A stretch of 64,000 nucleotides of DNA from Arthrobacter sp. Soc17.1.1.1 (GCF_036867195.1 NZ_JBAJII010000001.1:1178001-1242000), one strand, 5' to 3'; shown: positions 8,702-20,197, numbered from the stretch's first letter. The notes: a model not told the origin generated them from the sequence alone. A program made the numbers and translations.

Positions 8702-10167
8702 CCCAGGTCCCCGACCTCGCGCTCCTGGCCAGCCGGTTCGAGGTCCTCACCGCCCAGCAGCGCGCCGCGGACGCGGTCGAGCTGCTCGAGGGGCAGGAGG
8801 CACACCATGGCGACGAGCCCCTGTTCTGGGTGCTCCTGGGGCGGGCGTTCGCCATGGACCGGCGGTTCGTCGACGCCGAAGCCGCGGGGCGCCGCGCGGT
8901 GGAGCTCGAACCCGACGCCGTCGCCACGCAGGTCACCCTCCTGCTCGCGTTCATCGGTCAGCGCCGTGCCGACGAGGCGGTGGATCTCGCCCGGTCCATC
9001 GTGGAGCGGCACGCGGAGGACCCGGACGCCCACCACTGGCTCAGCCAGGCGCTCCTCGCGCGCCGGCGCGACCACCAGGACCTCGTCGTGGCCCACCGGG
9101 CCGCGCGGCATGCGCTGTCGCTGAAGGCGGACGCCGGTGCGTTCCTGCAGGCCGCCCAGACGGCGTCGCTCCTCGACGACGATCGGGAGGCCCGGGCGCT
9201 GCTGGCGGACGGTCTCGCGCAGTTCCCGCAGGACCGGGACCTCCTCCTGCTCAGCGGCCGGATCAAGGGCGGGGAGACGGTGGTGGGGCCGCGCGAGGAA
9301 CTCGTCGGCGGGATCCTGCGGTCGAGCCCGCTCGACGCCCCGGCGGAGGCGGACCTCGCCGGCAGCCCGCTGCGGTGGCTGCGCGGGCGCCTCTTCCTGC
9401 TCTGGTACCACGTGCTGGCCTTCGCCCTCCTGGCGGTCCTCCCGCTGCCGGTGCCCGTGCTGCTCGCCGTCACACTGCTGGGAGCCGGGGTCCACGCGGC
9501 GCTGGTCCTCCGGAGCTACCGCACGCTGGAGGCCGTGCTCCCACCGGGCTACCTGCGCGAGCAGCTGAGCGATCCGGCGCGCGGGAGGACAGGCGCCACA
9601 GCGTACGCGGCGGCCGCCGTCCTGGTGCTCGCCGGGACCGTCCTCGCCGCCCTCCACCCCGTACCGGGTCCGGGCGTCGGGGACGTGCTCCTCGTGCCGG
9701 CCGCCGTCGTCCTGGCCGGGGGCCTGCTGTCGGTCGACCGGTCCCTGGCCCGCCTGTCAGTGGCCGGCCATGCGGAGGACCGACGCCGGCAGGGCTACCA
9801 CCTCGTCCGCTTCGGGGACAACGCGTCCTCCTACCGGCGCTACTGGCTGGTGGCGCTCGCCGGGATCGTCCTCGTGACGGTCACGGCCAGTACGGGAGGC
9901 GACGCCACGGCCGGCGCCGGCATGCTGTCCGTCGGCATCCTGTGGACCGTCAAGACCCTCGACCTGGTGGCGCACTCGCGGGCGGTGGACGGTGGCGAGA
10001 ACCCCTGGGTCACCGGTGCCGCGCTGAGCCGGCCCGGGCGGGGCCGGCAGCCCGTGCGCGCCCGGCTCATGGGTGCGCGGTTCCTGCTGGTCCTGCTCCT
10101 GGTCTGCTGCTTCACCTCCCTCCTCGGTGTCGGGATCCTCATCGGCGGGTTCGTCGAGGGCTCCTGA
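8698..10167 (+). CDS. TPR-repeat multi-spanning membrane protein
   Basis: Protein of 489 residues that starts at GTG 8698 and overlaps the AAA gene stop by 4 bases (GTGA), so the two are translationally coupled. The N-terminal 200 residues are helical TPR-like repeats (WVLLGRAFAMDRRFVDAEAAG and later copies). The C-terminal half has several hydrophobic segments, for example LLWYHVLAFALLAVLPL, AAAVLVLAGTVLAALHP and FLLVLLLVCCFTSLLGVGI. No enzyme motif is visible. Coupling to the TPR-AAA ATPase suggests a membrane anchor or partner for it within the secretion-like locus. The exact function is unknown. Confidence 0.75.
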   Translation: MTQVPDLALLASRFEVLTAQQRAADAVELLEGQEAHHGDEPLFWVLLGRAFAMDRRFVDAEAAGRRAVELEPDAVATQVTLLLAFIGQRRADEAVDLARSIVERHAEDPDAHHWLSQALLARRRDHQDLVVAHRAARHALSLKADAGAFLQAAQTASLLDDDREARALLADGLAQFPQDRDLLLLSGRIKGGETVVGPREELVGGILRSSPLDAPAEADLAGSPLRWLRGRLFLLWYHVLAFALLAVLPLPVPVLLAVTLLGAGVHAALVLRSYRTLEAVLPPGYLREQLSDPARGRTGATAYAAAAVLVLAGTVLAALHPVPGPGVGDVLLVPAAVVLAGGLLSVDRSLARLSVAGHAEDRRRQGYHLVRFGDNASSYRRYWLVALAGIVLVTVTASTGGDATAGAGMLSVGILWTVKTLDLVAHSRAVDGGENPWVTGAALSRPGRGRQPVRARLMGARFLLVLLLVCCFTSLLGVGILIGGFVEGS

Positions 10168-10215
10168 GGCACCCCCGGCACCCCGCCGCGCCGGTGGCCG
10201 GTGTCAGGGCCGTAG

Positions 10216-13390
<3,175 letters not shown>

Positions 13391-13394
<4 letters not shown>

Positions 13395-13855
13395 CCACCC
13401 CGTCCTGGCAGAAGGTCCTGTCCACGCTCGCGGGGGAGCGCTCCCGCGCGCTGTACGCGCGGGCCGTCCTCGGGCAGCCGCTCGAGGCTGCGCCCCGGGA
13501 GGTGCAGCGCCTCGTCGACGCCGGGCTCCTGACGCCCGAGCTCACCGTCGCGGGCGGGCTGTTCAAGGAGGTGCTCGCCGCGGCCGGGCCGGGGACGCCG
13601 AAGGGCGTGGACCGGTTCTTCCGGGACGGGCGGATCGACGGCCTGCCGCGCGCAGGGCAGGACCGCACCGACCTGCTCGCGCACCTCGCCGAGCGGCTGC
13701 TCCCGGCCGACGAGGAGATCAGCGAGCCGGAGGTCAACCGGCTGCTCGCCACCGTCACCCGCGACATCCCCACCCTGCGGCGCGCGCTCGTGGACCACGG
13801 TTTCATGGAGCGCTACCCGGACGGCACCGGCTACCGGCGGGTCGGGACGTCCTGA
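13391..13855 (+). CDS. DUF2087 domain protein, putative regulator
   Basis: Protein of 154 residues starting at ATG 13391, which overlaps the phosphatase stop by 4 bases. The C-terminal half (about residues 75-150, from DRFFRDGRIDGLP to MERYPDGTGYRRV) matches the DUF2087 pattern, a short winged-helix-like domain often found in small actinobacterial and Firmicutes regulators. The N-terminal part (RALYARAVLGQPLEAAPREV) looks helical and may be a second DNA-binding or dimerisation segment. The function is unknown; a transcription-regulator role is inferred from the family. Confidence 0.82.
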
Positions 13856-13874
13856 CGCCTCCGGGCAGGAGCGC

Positions 13875-15416
13875 TCACCTCGGCACCCTGATACCCAGTC
13901 TGGCGATCCGGCGGTAGATCGTGGCCCGGCTGATGCCGAGTTCCGCGGCCGCCGCCGCGACGGTCACCCCGGGCCGAGCCAGGCTGCGGACGATCTCGTC
14001 GCGCTCCAACGCCTCGATCCGGCTCAGGTGCAGGCCGGGTCCGCCCAGGAGGTGGGCGGGCAGGTGCTGGAGGTCGATGGTCTCCGCACGGACCGCGGCG
14101 TCATGGATCACCGTGAAGAGCTCGTCCACGTTGTCGGGCCAGTCGTGCGCCAGCAGTGCCCGCTCCGCCGCAGGGGTGAGGCCGATTTCGCGCTGCCGGG
14201 TCTGCCGGGCGGCGTACCGTGCCAGGTGCAGGACGTCGTCGCCCCGGTCGCGCAGTGCGGGGACCGGGATCACGGTGTCGACCGAGGCCGCCAGGGGATG
14301 CGGCACGGCCTCCAGTTCGGTGGCGGTCACCGCCCAGGCGAGGGGGTGGGCTGCCCCGTCCGCCGACGACGGAAGCGCCCGGAGCGCGCGCGTGACGTGG
14401 CCCTGGAGCTCCTGCGCGGCCCAGGCTGGCAGCAGGTCGGCGTTCTCGACGATGACCGCGGTGTCCGGTTTGGCGAGCTCCGGGGTCCACAGCGACAGCC
14501 AGGCGTCGACGTCCTCGGGCGCGGGCGCGGCGGCGGACAGGATCCGCGTGCCCGGGCGCGCACGGCGGAGCGCCTGCGCGAGGAGGGTCACCCGCCCCGA
14601 GCCGTGCTCGCCGACGGCGGCGACGACCCGCCCGGTGTCGAGGGCGCCGGTCGCGGCGTCGAGCGCGACCGTCCAGGCCGTGGACAGGGTCCGTAGCGTC
14701 CCGGTTGCCGGTTCGAGCCCGCCCCGCTGCAGGCGGAAGACGCCGCCGCCCTTCCGGCCGGTTCGCTGCCGGCGCCCCAGGGACCGTGCCAGCATCAGCG
14801 CCGCCGTGTTCCCGGCGGCCGACTGCGCCAGGGCGAGCAGCAGTGCGGGGGAGGACCTCGACCACGTGGTGATGTTCACGCATCCCTCGAGGGCACCGCT
14901 CACCGGATCGAAGACCGGGACCGCGGCACACGTGTAGGTCCGCAGGCTCGCGCTGTAGTGGTCCTCCGCGCGGACCAGGGCGGGAGCCCGGTCGGCGAGC
15001 GCCAGTCCCATCCCGTTGGTCCCGGCGTCGCGCTCCGAGTAGGTGAAGCCGGGCGCCAGGTGCACCCGGTCGAGCGAGCGCAGGAGGCCCGGGCTGCCGC
15101 TCAGCCGGTCGAGCAGCAGTCCGTCGGCGTCGGTGAGCATGAGGCTGATCGGTTCGTCCGCCAGCGTGCGGTGCAGCGCGGTGAGCACCTCCTGCCCGCA
15201 GGAGGAGTAGAGCGAGTCCGCCTGCACGGTACCGGCCCAGGTGGGGTCCACCATGTCCGCCGACACCCCGTACTCCTCGCTGCGCTGCCAGGACGCGACG
15301 AGGCGCCTGGCAGCGACGACCAGCCGGCCGCTGCCGGCCCCCGCTGGAGTGATCCCGTCATCCCGAGTCGGCACCCTTGCCGCCCTCCTCGTTCGCTGGG
15401 TCGAGGCTGCGTCCAT
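13875..15416 (-). CDS. AcoR/DhaR-like Fis-type regulator with GAF domain and degenerate AAA domain
   Basis: Transcription regulator of 513 residues, divergent from the amidohydrolase-ADH cluster and likely to control it. The N-terminal region matches AcoR-type sensors (SWQRSEEYGVS, then a GAF-like domain). The central AAA domain is degenerate: VGEHGSGR in place of a proper Walker A GxxGxGK, VIVENAD in place of Walker B, and no GAFTGA sigma-54 contact loop. The C-terminus is a Fis-type HTH (AAAELGISRATIYRRIARLG). Loss of sigma-54 contact fits actinobacteria, which lack that factor. ATG 15416 is preferred; a GTG at 15470 would make the palindrome at 15425-15439 coding and lacks a ribosome site. 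Ligand unknown; diols, ketones or alcohols are plausible. Confidence 0.87.
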   Translation of the reverse strand: MDAASTQRTRRAARVPTRDDGITPAGAGSGRLVVAARRLVASWQRSEEYGVSADMVDPTWAGTVQADSLYSSCGQEVLTALHRTLADEPISLMLTDADGLLLDRLSGSPGLLRSLDRVHLAPGFTYSERDAGTNGMGLALADRAPALVRAEDHYSASLRTYTCAAVPVFDPVSGALEGCVNITTWSRSSPALLLALAQSAAGNTAALMLARSLGRRQRTGRKGGGVFRLQRGGLEPATGTLRTLSTAWTVALDAATGALDTGRVVAAVGEHGSGRVTLLAQALRRARPGTRILSAAAPAPEDVDAWLSLWTPELAKPDTAVIVENADLLPAWAAQELQGHVTRALRALPSSADGAAHPLAWAVTATELEAVPHPLAASVDTVIPVPALRDRGDDVLHLARYAARQTRQREIGLTPAAERALLAHDWPDNVDELFTVIHDAAVRAETIDLQHLPAHLLGGPGLHLSRIEALERDEIVRSLARPGVTVAAAAAELGISRATIYRRIARLGIRVPR

Positions 15417-15424
15417 GTGCGGGC

Positions 15425-15439
15425 GTCTCAAACTGAGAC
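15425..15439. promoter_or_regulatory. Perfect palindromic candidate operator
   Basis: GTCTCAAACTGAGAC is a perfect 6-3-6 inverted repeat located 9 bp before the regulator start and 82 bp before the amidohydrolase start. It is the only obvious dyad in the divergent interval, so it is a good candidate site for the AcoR-like regulator, acting on both directions. Confidence 0.55.
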
Positions 15440-15520
15440 ACGCATCGCATGGTGGAAGCCATCTTCGCACCTAGTCTCGGTCCTGTCGCGACTACGGCAG
15501 TCACGAGAAGGAGATCAGAG

Positions 15521-16567
15521 ATGTACAGCAAAGACGGCGAGAACTACTTCATCGTGGACGCGCACATAGCCCTCTGGGACGCGCGTCCGGAGAACCAGCG
15601 CAACATCCACGGCAAGCAGTTCATCGACTGCTTCTACGACTACCACCGCAACCTCTCCCCGGAGTCCGAGCAGTGGACGTACGACGAGTACCTATACCAG
15701 GGCGGCGAACGCCTCATGAAGGACCTGTTCACGGACGGGTACGTGGACCACGCCATCTTCCAGCCGGCATACCTCGGCGAGTTCTACCACCGGGGGTTCG
15801 GACAGACGGAGGAGGCCTACGGCCTGGCCGCGGCGAACCCGGACCGGCTGACGTACAACCACTGCTTCGACCCCCGGCAGGGCGAGGCGGGGCTCGACCA
15901 GCTGCGCGCGGACCACGAGCGGATGGGCTTCCAGGGCGTCAAGCTGTACACGGCCGAGTGGCACGGCGAGTCCCGCGGCTACAAGCTCTCCGACCCCTGG
16001 ACGTACCGGTACTTCGAGGAGTGCCGCAAGCTCGGCATCAGGAACATCCACGTCCACAAGGGCCCGACCATCCGGCCCCTCGACCGCGACGCGTTCGACG
16101 TGTCCGACGTCGACCACGCGGCCTCCGACTTCACGGACCTGAACTTCATCGTGGAGCACGTGGGCCTGCCCCGGCTGGAGGACTTCTGCTGGATCGCCAC
16201 CCAGGAACCCAATGTCCACGGCGGGCTGGCGGTGGCGATGCCGTTCATGCACAGCCGCCCACGGTACTTCGCGCAGATCATCGGTGAGCTCATCTACTGG
16301 ATCGGGGAGGACCGCATCCAGTTCTCCAGCGACTACGCACTGTGGACGCCGCGGTGGCTGGTGGAACGGTTCGTCGACTTCCAGATCCCCGAGGACATGA
16401 CCGAGTACGCGCAGCTCACCACGGCACAGAAGAAGAAGATCCTCGGCCTCAACGCGGCGAAGATGTACGGCATCCCGGTACCGGCGGAGCTGCAGATCCC
16501 CGACGCAGCGGAGACCGCCACCGGCCCCCGGCAGCCGGAACGGGCCGACCTCGCGAGTGCCCGATGA
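15521..16567 (+). CDS. Amidohydrolase-family protein (propane-operon type)
   Basis: Metal-dependent hydrolase fold protein of 348 residues from the amidohydrolase-2 (ACMSD-like) group. It has IVDAHIALWD near the N-terminus, where the usual HxH metal pair reads H-I-A, then NIHVHKGP, FIVEHVGLP and a C-terminal SSDYALW aspartate motif. Proteins of this type accompany soluble di-iron monooxygenases in actinobacterial propane/acetone operons (recalled family context). Their biochemical role is unsettled; help in maturing or assembling the monooxygenase has been proposed. ATG 15521 has AAGGAG at 15508-15513. It is the first gene of a tightly overlapping operon. Confidence 0.85.
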   Translation: MYSKDGENYFIVDAHIALWDARPENQRNIHGKQFIDCFYDYHRNLSPESEQWTYDEYLYQGGERLMKDLFTDGYVDHAIFQPAYLGEFYHRGFGQTEEAYGLAAANPDRLTYNHCFDPRQGEAGLDQLRADHERMGFQGVKLYTAEWHGESRGYKLSDPWTYRYFEECRKLGIRNIHVHKGPTIRPLDRDAFDVSDVDHAASDFTDLNFIVEHVGLPRLEDFCWIATQEPNVHGGLAVAMPFMHSRPRYFAQIIGELIYWIGEDRIQFSSDYALWTPRWLVERFVDFQIPEDMTEYAQLTTAQKKKILGLNAAKMYGIPVPAELQIPDAAETATGPRQPERADLASAR

Positions 16568-17421
16568 CCACAGCACCCCTCGAAGCACCCCTCGATGCAC
16601 ACCCCGATGCGCACCTCGGAGCGGAGCCGCCGGCGGGCGTGGTCACCGACGACGTCGTCCGTCGAAGCCTGCACACCGTCCTCGACCCCGAGCTCGACGA
16701 GCCCATCACCGAGCTCGGGTTCGTCCGGTCCGTCCGCGTGGCACGCGGTGCCGTCGACGCGGGCGCCACGGTGGAGGTCCACCTGCGCCTCCCCACCTCC
16801 TTCTGCTCACCCAACTTCGCGTACCTGATGGCATCCGACAGCAAGGACGCCATCTCGGCGATCCCCGGTGTGGGGACGGTGATCGTCGAACTGGACGACC
16901 ACCACGACTCCGGCCTGATCAACGCGGGACTCGCCGCCGATGCCGGCTACCGCGGCACCTTCCGCCACGAGGCCGAGGACAGCCTCGACGAGCTGCGGGG
17001 CACGTTCCGCCGCAAGGCCCACACCGCCGCCATGGAGCGGTGCCTCACGGGCCTGCTGCGCGCCGACCGGGATCTTCCCGAGGAAGAGCTCGGCCGCGTC
17101 CGTCTCGGCGACCTCCCGGCCGGTCGCGAGAAGGACGCGCTGCTGCGACGCCGGTCCGCGCTCGGGCTCCCCGGGGACGACGGCGCGCCCGTCCTGGTCG
17201 ACGCCGAGGGCCGCACGTACCCCGAGGAGGCCGTCCCCCTGGCCCTGCGGCGAGCCCGTTCGACGCGCATCTCGATCGACGGCAACGCGCACTTCTGCCG
17301 CGGACTCCTCCGCACCCGCTACGAAGGCTCCGGCACGGACCAGGCCTTCCGGCCCGAGGGCTCGGAACCCGCGGACCAGCACGGACTACTGAACCTCACA
17401 GTGAAGGGACCCCACTCATGA
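16564..17421 (+). CDS. DUF59/MIP18-family metal-sulfur cluster protein
   Basis: Protein of 285 residues. The N-terminal half is a DUF59 (PaaD/MIP18-like) domain: HTVLDPELDEPITELGFV, followed by the conserved cysteine in SFCSPNFAYLMASD and the IPGVGTVIVEL segment. Such domains assist iron-sulfur or di-iron protein assembly. The C-terminal half is specific to this operon type and ends near HFCRGLLRTRYEG. It overlaps both neighbours by 4 bases (ATGA), so it is coupled to the amidohydrolase and the alcohol dehydrogenase. The natural client in related operons would be a di-iron monooxygenase, which is absent here. Confidence 0.85.
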   Translation: MTTAPLEAPLDAHPDAHLGAEPPAGVVTDDVVRRSLHTVLDPELDEPITELGFVRSVRVARGAVDAGATVEVHLRLPTSFCSPNFAYLMASDSKDAISAIPGVGTVIVELDDHHDSGLINAGLAADAGYRGTFRHEAEDSLDELRGTFRRKAHTAAMERCLTGLLRADRDLPEEELGRVRLGDLPAGREKDALLRRRSALGLPGDDGAPVLVDAEGRTYPEEAVPLALRRARSTRISIDGNAHFCRGLLRTRYEGSGTDQAFRPEGSEPADQHGLLNLTVKGPHS

Positions 17422-18452
17422 GCACGATGCGCGCCGTCCAGGTGGTCGGCTACCACGAGGCCCTCAAGATGGCCGAGGTGCCGATGCCGAGCGCCACCGG
17501 CCCGTTCGACGTCGTCGTCCGGATCGGCGGCGCCGGGGTGTGCCGCACCGATCTCCACATTCTCGAGGGGCAGTGGGCGGAGAAGTCCCAGGTCCACCTG
17601 CCCTACACGATCGGCCACGAGAATGCCGGCTGGGTGCACGCCGTCGGCGGCGCCGTCACGAGCGTCGCCCCGGGTGACAAGGTCATCCTCCACCCCCTCA
17701 TCACGTGCGGCCTCTGCCGTGCCTGCCGGTCGGGCGACGACGTGCACTGCGAGGAGAGCCAATTCCCCGGCATCGACACCAACGGGGGCTATGCCGAGTA
17801 CCTCCTCACCACGGCGCGGTCCGTCGTCCGGATCGACGACTCGCTGGAACCGGCCGACGTCGCCGCGCTCGCGGACGCCGGCCTCACCGCCTACCACGCC
17901 GCCGCGAAGGCCGCGAAGCGGCTGACGGCACGCGACACCTGCGTGGTCATCGGGGCCGGCGGGCTCGGGCACATCGGTATCCAGGTCCTGAGGGCGCTCA
18001 CCCCTGCCCGGCTCGTCGTCGTCGACCGCAACGAGGCGGCCCTCGACCTGGCCCGGGACATCGGGGCGCACGTGGGCGTCCTCGCGGACGGCACGCAGGT
18101 GGAGCAGGTCCTCGCCCTCACCGACGGGAAGGGCGCGGAGGCGCTCGTGGACTTCGTGGGCGAGGGCGGCGCCACCGCGCAGGGGATCGCGATGCTGCGC
18201 CGGGCGGGGGACTACTACGTGGTCGGCTACGGCGAGAACATCGACGTGCCGACGATCGACATCGTCTCGGCCGAGATCAACATCATCGGCAACCTCGTGG
18301 GCTCCTACAACGACCTGCAGGACCTCATGGCGCTCGCCGCCCGCGGCGCCGTCACCCTGCACACGCAGAAGTACGCGCTCGACGACTTCCAGCAGGCCAT
18401 CGACGACCTCGACGCGGGCAGGGTGAGGGGCAGGGCCATCCTCGTCCCCTGA
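17418..18452 (+). CDS. Zinc-dependent NAD alcohol dehydrogenase
   Basis: Medium-chain dehydrogenase of 344 residues. Catalytic zinc ligands are in GVCRTDLH and GHENAG; the structural zinc loop is CGLCRACRSGDDVHC; the Rossmann motif is GAGGLGHIG. It would oxidise an alcohol to an aldehyde or ketone with NAD; 2-propanol and related secondary alcohols are likely given the operon type (inference). ATG 17418 overlaps the DUF59 gene stop by 4 bases, so the trio 15521-18452 forms one coupled operon. A 97-bp gap with short repeats separates it from the next dehydrogenase gene. Confidence 0.92.
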   Translation: MSTMRAVQVVGYHEALKMAEVPMPSATGPFDVVVRIGGAGVCRTDLHILEGQWAEKSQVHLPYTIGHENAGWVHAVGGAVTSVAPGDKVILHPLITCGLCRACRSGDDVHCEESQFPGIDTNGGYAEYLLTTARSVVRIDDSLEPADVAALADAGLTAYHAAAKAAKRLTARDTCVVIGAGGLGHIGIQVLRALTPARLVVVDRNEAALDLARDIGAHVGVLADGTQVEQVLALTDGKGAEALVDFVGEGGATAQGIAMLRRAGDYYVVGYGENIDVPTIDIVSAEINIIGNLVGSYNDLQDLMALAARGAVTLHTQKYALDDFQQAIDDLDAGRVRGRAILVP

Positions 18453-18479
18453 CGGAACCGGCGACCCAGCCAGCGAGAC

Positions 18480-18510
18480 CAGCCGGCGACATCAGCCGGC
18501 GACATCAGCC
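18480..18510. repeat. 13-bp tandem repeat, 2.4 copies
   Basis: The unit CAGCCGGCGACAT occurs at 18480-18492 and 18493-18505 and is followed by a partial copy. It fills part of the gap between the two dehydrogenase genes. No function is evident. Confidence 0.8.
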
Positions 18511-18549
18511 ATCGGCACAACCATCGACAACGACGTCCAGGAGGTTCCC

Positions 18550-19701
18550 ATGAACGCCACCAGTCCCATCCGCTCGGTCATCAGCCCGGGCCGGTACGCC
18601 CAGGGCCCGGGAGCCATCTCCCGGCTCGGGGAGTACCTCGCACCCATCGGAAGCACACCGCTGATCGTCGCCGACGACGTCGTGTGGGGTTTCGTGGGAC
18701 ACGACGTGACCACGTCCCTGAAGGCGGCGGGGCTCCCCGTCACCCGGGAGGCGTTCGGCGGCATGCCGTCGGCGAAGGAGATCGACCGCCTCGTCGGCGT
18801 CATCGCGAGCACGAAGGCCGACGTCGCGGTCGCGGTGGGCGGCGGTAGCACCATCGACGCCGTCAAGGCCTCCGGCTTCCTGGCGGGCATCCGGTGGGTC
18901 ACCGTGCCCACGGTCGCGTCGACCGACGCACCGACGTCGGCCCTCGCCGTCGTCTACACCGAGGAGGGCGCGTTCGAGGAGTACCGCTTCTTCCCGCGCA
19001 ACCCGGACCTCGTCCTCGTCGACTCCCAGATCATCGCCAACGCCCCGGCGGCCTTCCTCGCCGCCGGGGTGGGCGATGCGCTGGCGACCTGGCTCGAGGC
19101 ACGGGCGACGGCGGCGTCGGGTTCACGGACCATGGCGGGCGGACTGCCGACCCTCACCGGCACGGCCCTGGCGAGGCTGAGCTGGGACGTCCTGTGGGAC
19201 AACGCGCTGCCGGCCCTCGACGCGGTCCGCGACCGGCTGGTGACGCCCGCCCTGGAGAAGGTCATCGAGGCCAACACCCTGCTCTCCGGCCTCGGCTTCG
19301 AGTCCGGTGGCCTCGCGGCGGCGCACGCCATCCACAACGGCCTGACCGCCGCCCCGCAGACCCACGGGCTGGCGCACGGCCAGAAGGTGAACATCGGCTC
19401 CCTGACCCAGCTCGTGCTCGAGGGCGCCCCGACCAGCGAGATCCGGGACTTCGTGGAGTTCACCACGCGGGTCGGCCTCCCCACCACGCTCACCGAGGTG
19501 GGGCTCACGCCGGAGGACACCGAGGAGCTCGAGCTGGTCGCCGCCGCAGCGACCGTGCCGGGGGAGACCATCCACGCCATGCCGTTCGAGGTCAGGGCCG
19601 CCGACCTGGTCTCGGCACTGGCCTCGATCGAACGGTCCTCGCGGCGCATCAGGGAGGAGGCGGGCCTCCCCGGGCCGACACCGTACAAGGCCTCCCACTG
19701 A
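18550..19701 (+). CDS. GldA-type glycerol/diol dehydrogenase (iron-containing ADH superfamily)
   Basis: NAD-dependent dehydrogenase of 383 residues. The N-terminus SPGRYAQGPGAISRLGEYL and the nucleotide-binding VAVAVGGGSTIDAVKA, VPTVASTDAPTSAL and C-terminal HAIHNGL...THGLAHGQKV metal-binding histidines match glycerol dehydrogenase. Likely reaction: glycerol to dihydroxyacetone, or a related vicinal diol to a hydroxyketone. ATG 18550 has AGGAGG at 18539-18544. It is probably co-transcribed with the alcohol dehydrogenase and regulated by the AcoR-like protein, since DhaR/AcoR-type regulators govern glycerol or acetoin genes in other bacteria. A 16-bp tandem repeat overlaps its 3' end. Confidence 0.88.
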   Translation: MNATSPIRSVISPGRYAQGPGAISRLGEYLAPIGSTPLIVADDVVWGFVGHDVTTSLKAAGLPVTREAFGGMPSAKEIDRLVGVIASTKADVAVAVGGGSTIDAVKASGFLAGIRWVTVPTVASTDAPTSALAVVYTEEGAFEEYRFFPRNPDLVLVDSQIIANAPAAFLAAGVGDALATWLEARATAASGSRTMAGGLPTLTGTALARLSWDVLWDNALPALDAVRDRLVTPALEKVIEANTLLSGLGFESGGLAAAHAIHNGLTAAPQTHGLAHGQKVNIGSLTQLVLEGAPTSEIRDFVEFTTRVGLPTTLTEVGLTPEDTEELELVAAAATVPGETIHAMPFEVRAADLVSALASIERSSRRIREEAGLPGPTPYKASH

Positions 19702-19741
19702 CAAGGCCCCCCACTGACAAGGCCTCCCACTGACAAGGCCC
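19687..19741. repeat. 16-bp tandem repeat straddling the GldA-like gene stop
   Basis: Copies of AAGGCCTCCCACTGAC lie at 19687-19702, 19703-19718 (one base changed) and 19719-19734, with a partial fourth copy. The gene's last codons and its TGA stop lie inside the first copy, so the array seems to be a duplication of the gene end. The rest of 19742-19895 is GC-rich with no other feature seen. Confidence 0.9.
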
Positions 19742-19895
19742 CGTACCGGGCCCTCCGCCGGCCGCGCGCCGATCCGGGCCGGTCCGTCGCAGCGGGTGAC
19801 GAACCGGCCCTCCGCGCGCGACAATCATGGGGCGGAGGCCGGAGGCCGGCGCCGGGCGGCCCGGAGCAGCCGGAGCAGCCGGAGGAGGAGACACC

Positions 19896-20153
19896 GTGGC
19901 AGCTGACCGGAACCCCGGAGCGGGCGCCGACCGGCCCGCCCGCAGGCCCGCGCGACTGCTCCCCGGCCCGGCGCGCCTGCTCGTGGTCGTGGCGGTCGCC
20001 GTCTTCGCCGCCTCGCTCGGCTTCGTGCTCCTCTATACGACGTCGCTCCCGCCGGCACTCTGCATCCTGATCGCGTTCGTGCTCGGGGGAGCGCAGCTCT
20101 ACGCCCTGCGCGGCAACCTGTTCCGCGGTGGGCGGGGCGGCACCGACGTCTGA
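19896..20153 (+). CDS. Small two-TM membrane protein, unknown function
   Basis: Protein of 85 residues with a Pro/Arg-rich N-terminus of about 25 residues, two hydrophobic helices (RLLVVVAVAVFAASLGFVLL and ALCILIAFVLGGAQLYAL) and a basic C-terminus. GTG 19896 is chosen because GGAGGAGGAG sits at 19881-19890. A longer in-frame start at 19827 would add low-complexity Gly/Ala sequence and lacks a ribosome site. No family is recognised. Confidence 0.62.
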   Translation: MAADRNPGAGADRPARRPARLLPGPARLLVVVAVAVFAASLGFVLLYTTSLPPALCILIAFVLGGAQLYALRGNLFRGGRGGTDV

Positions 20154-20197
20154 CCTCCCCGCCCCCGGGCAGGGCCGCTGCGTGGCAAAATAGGCCG

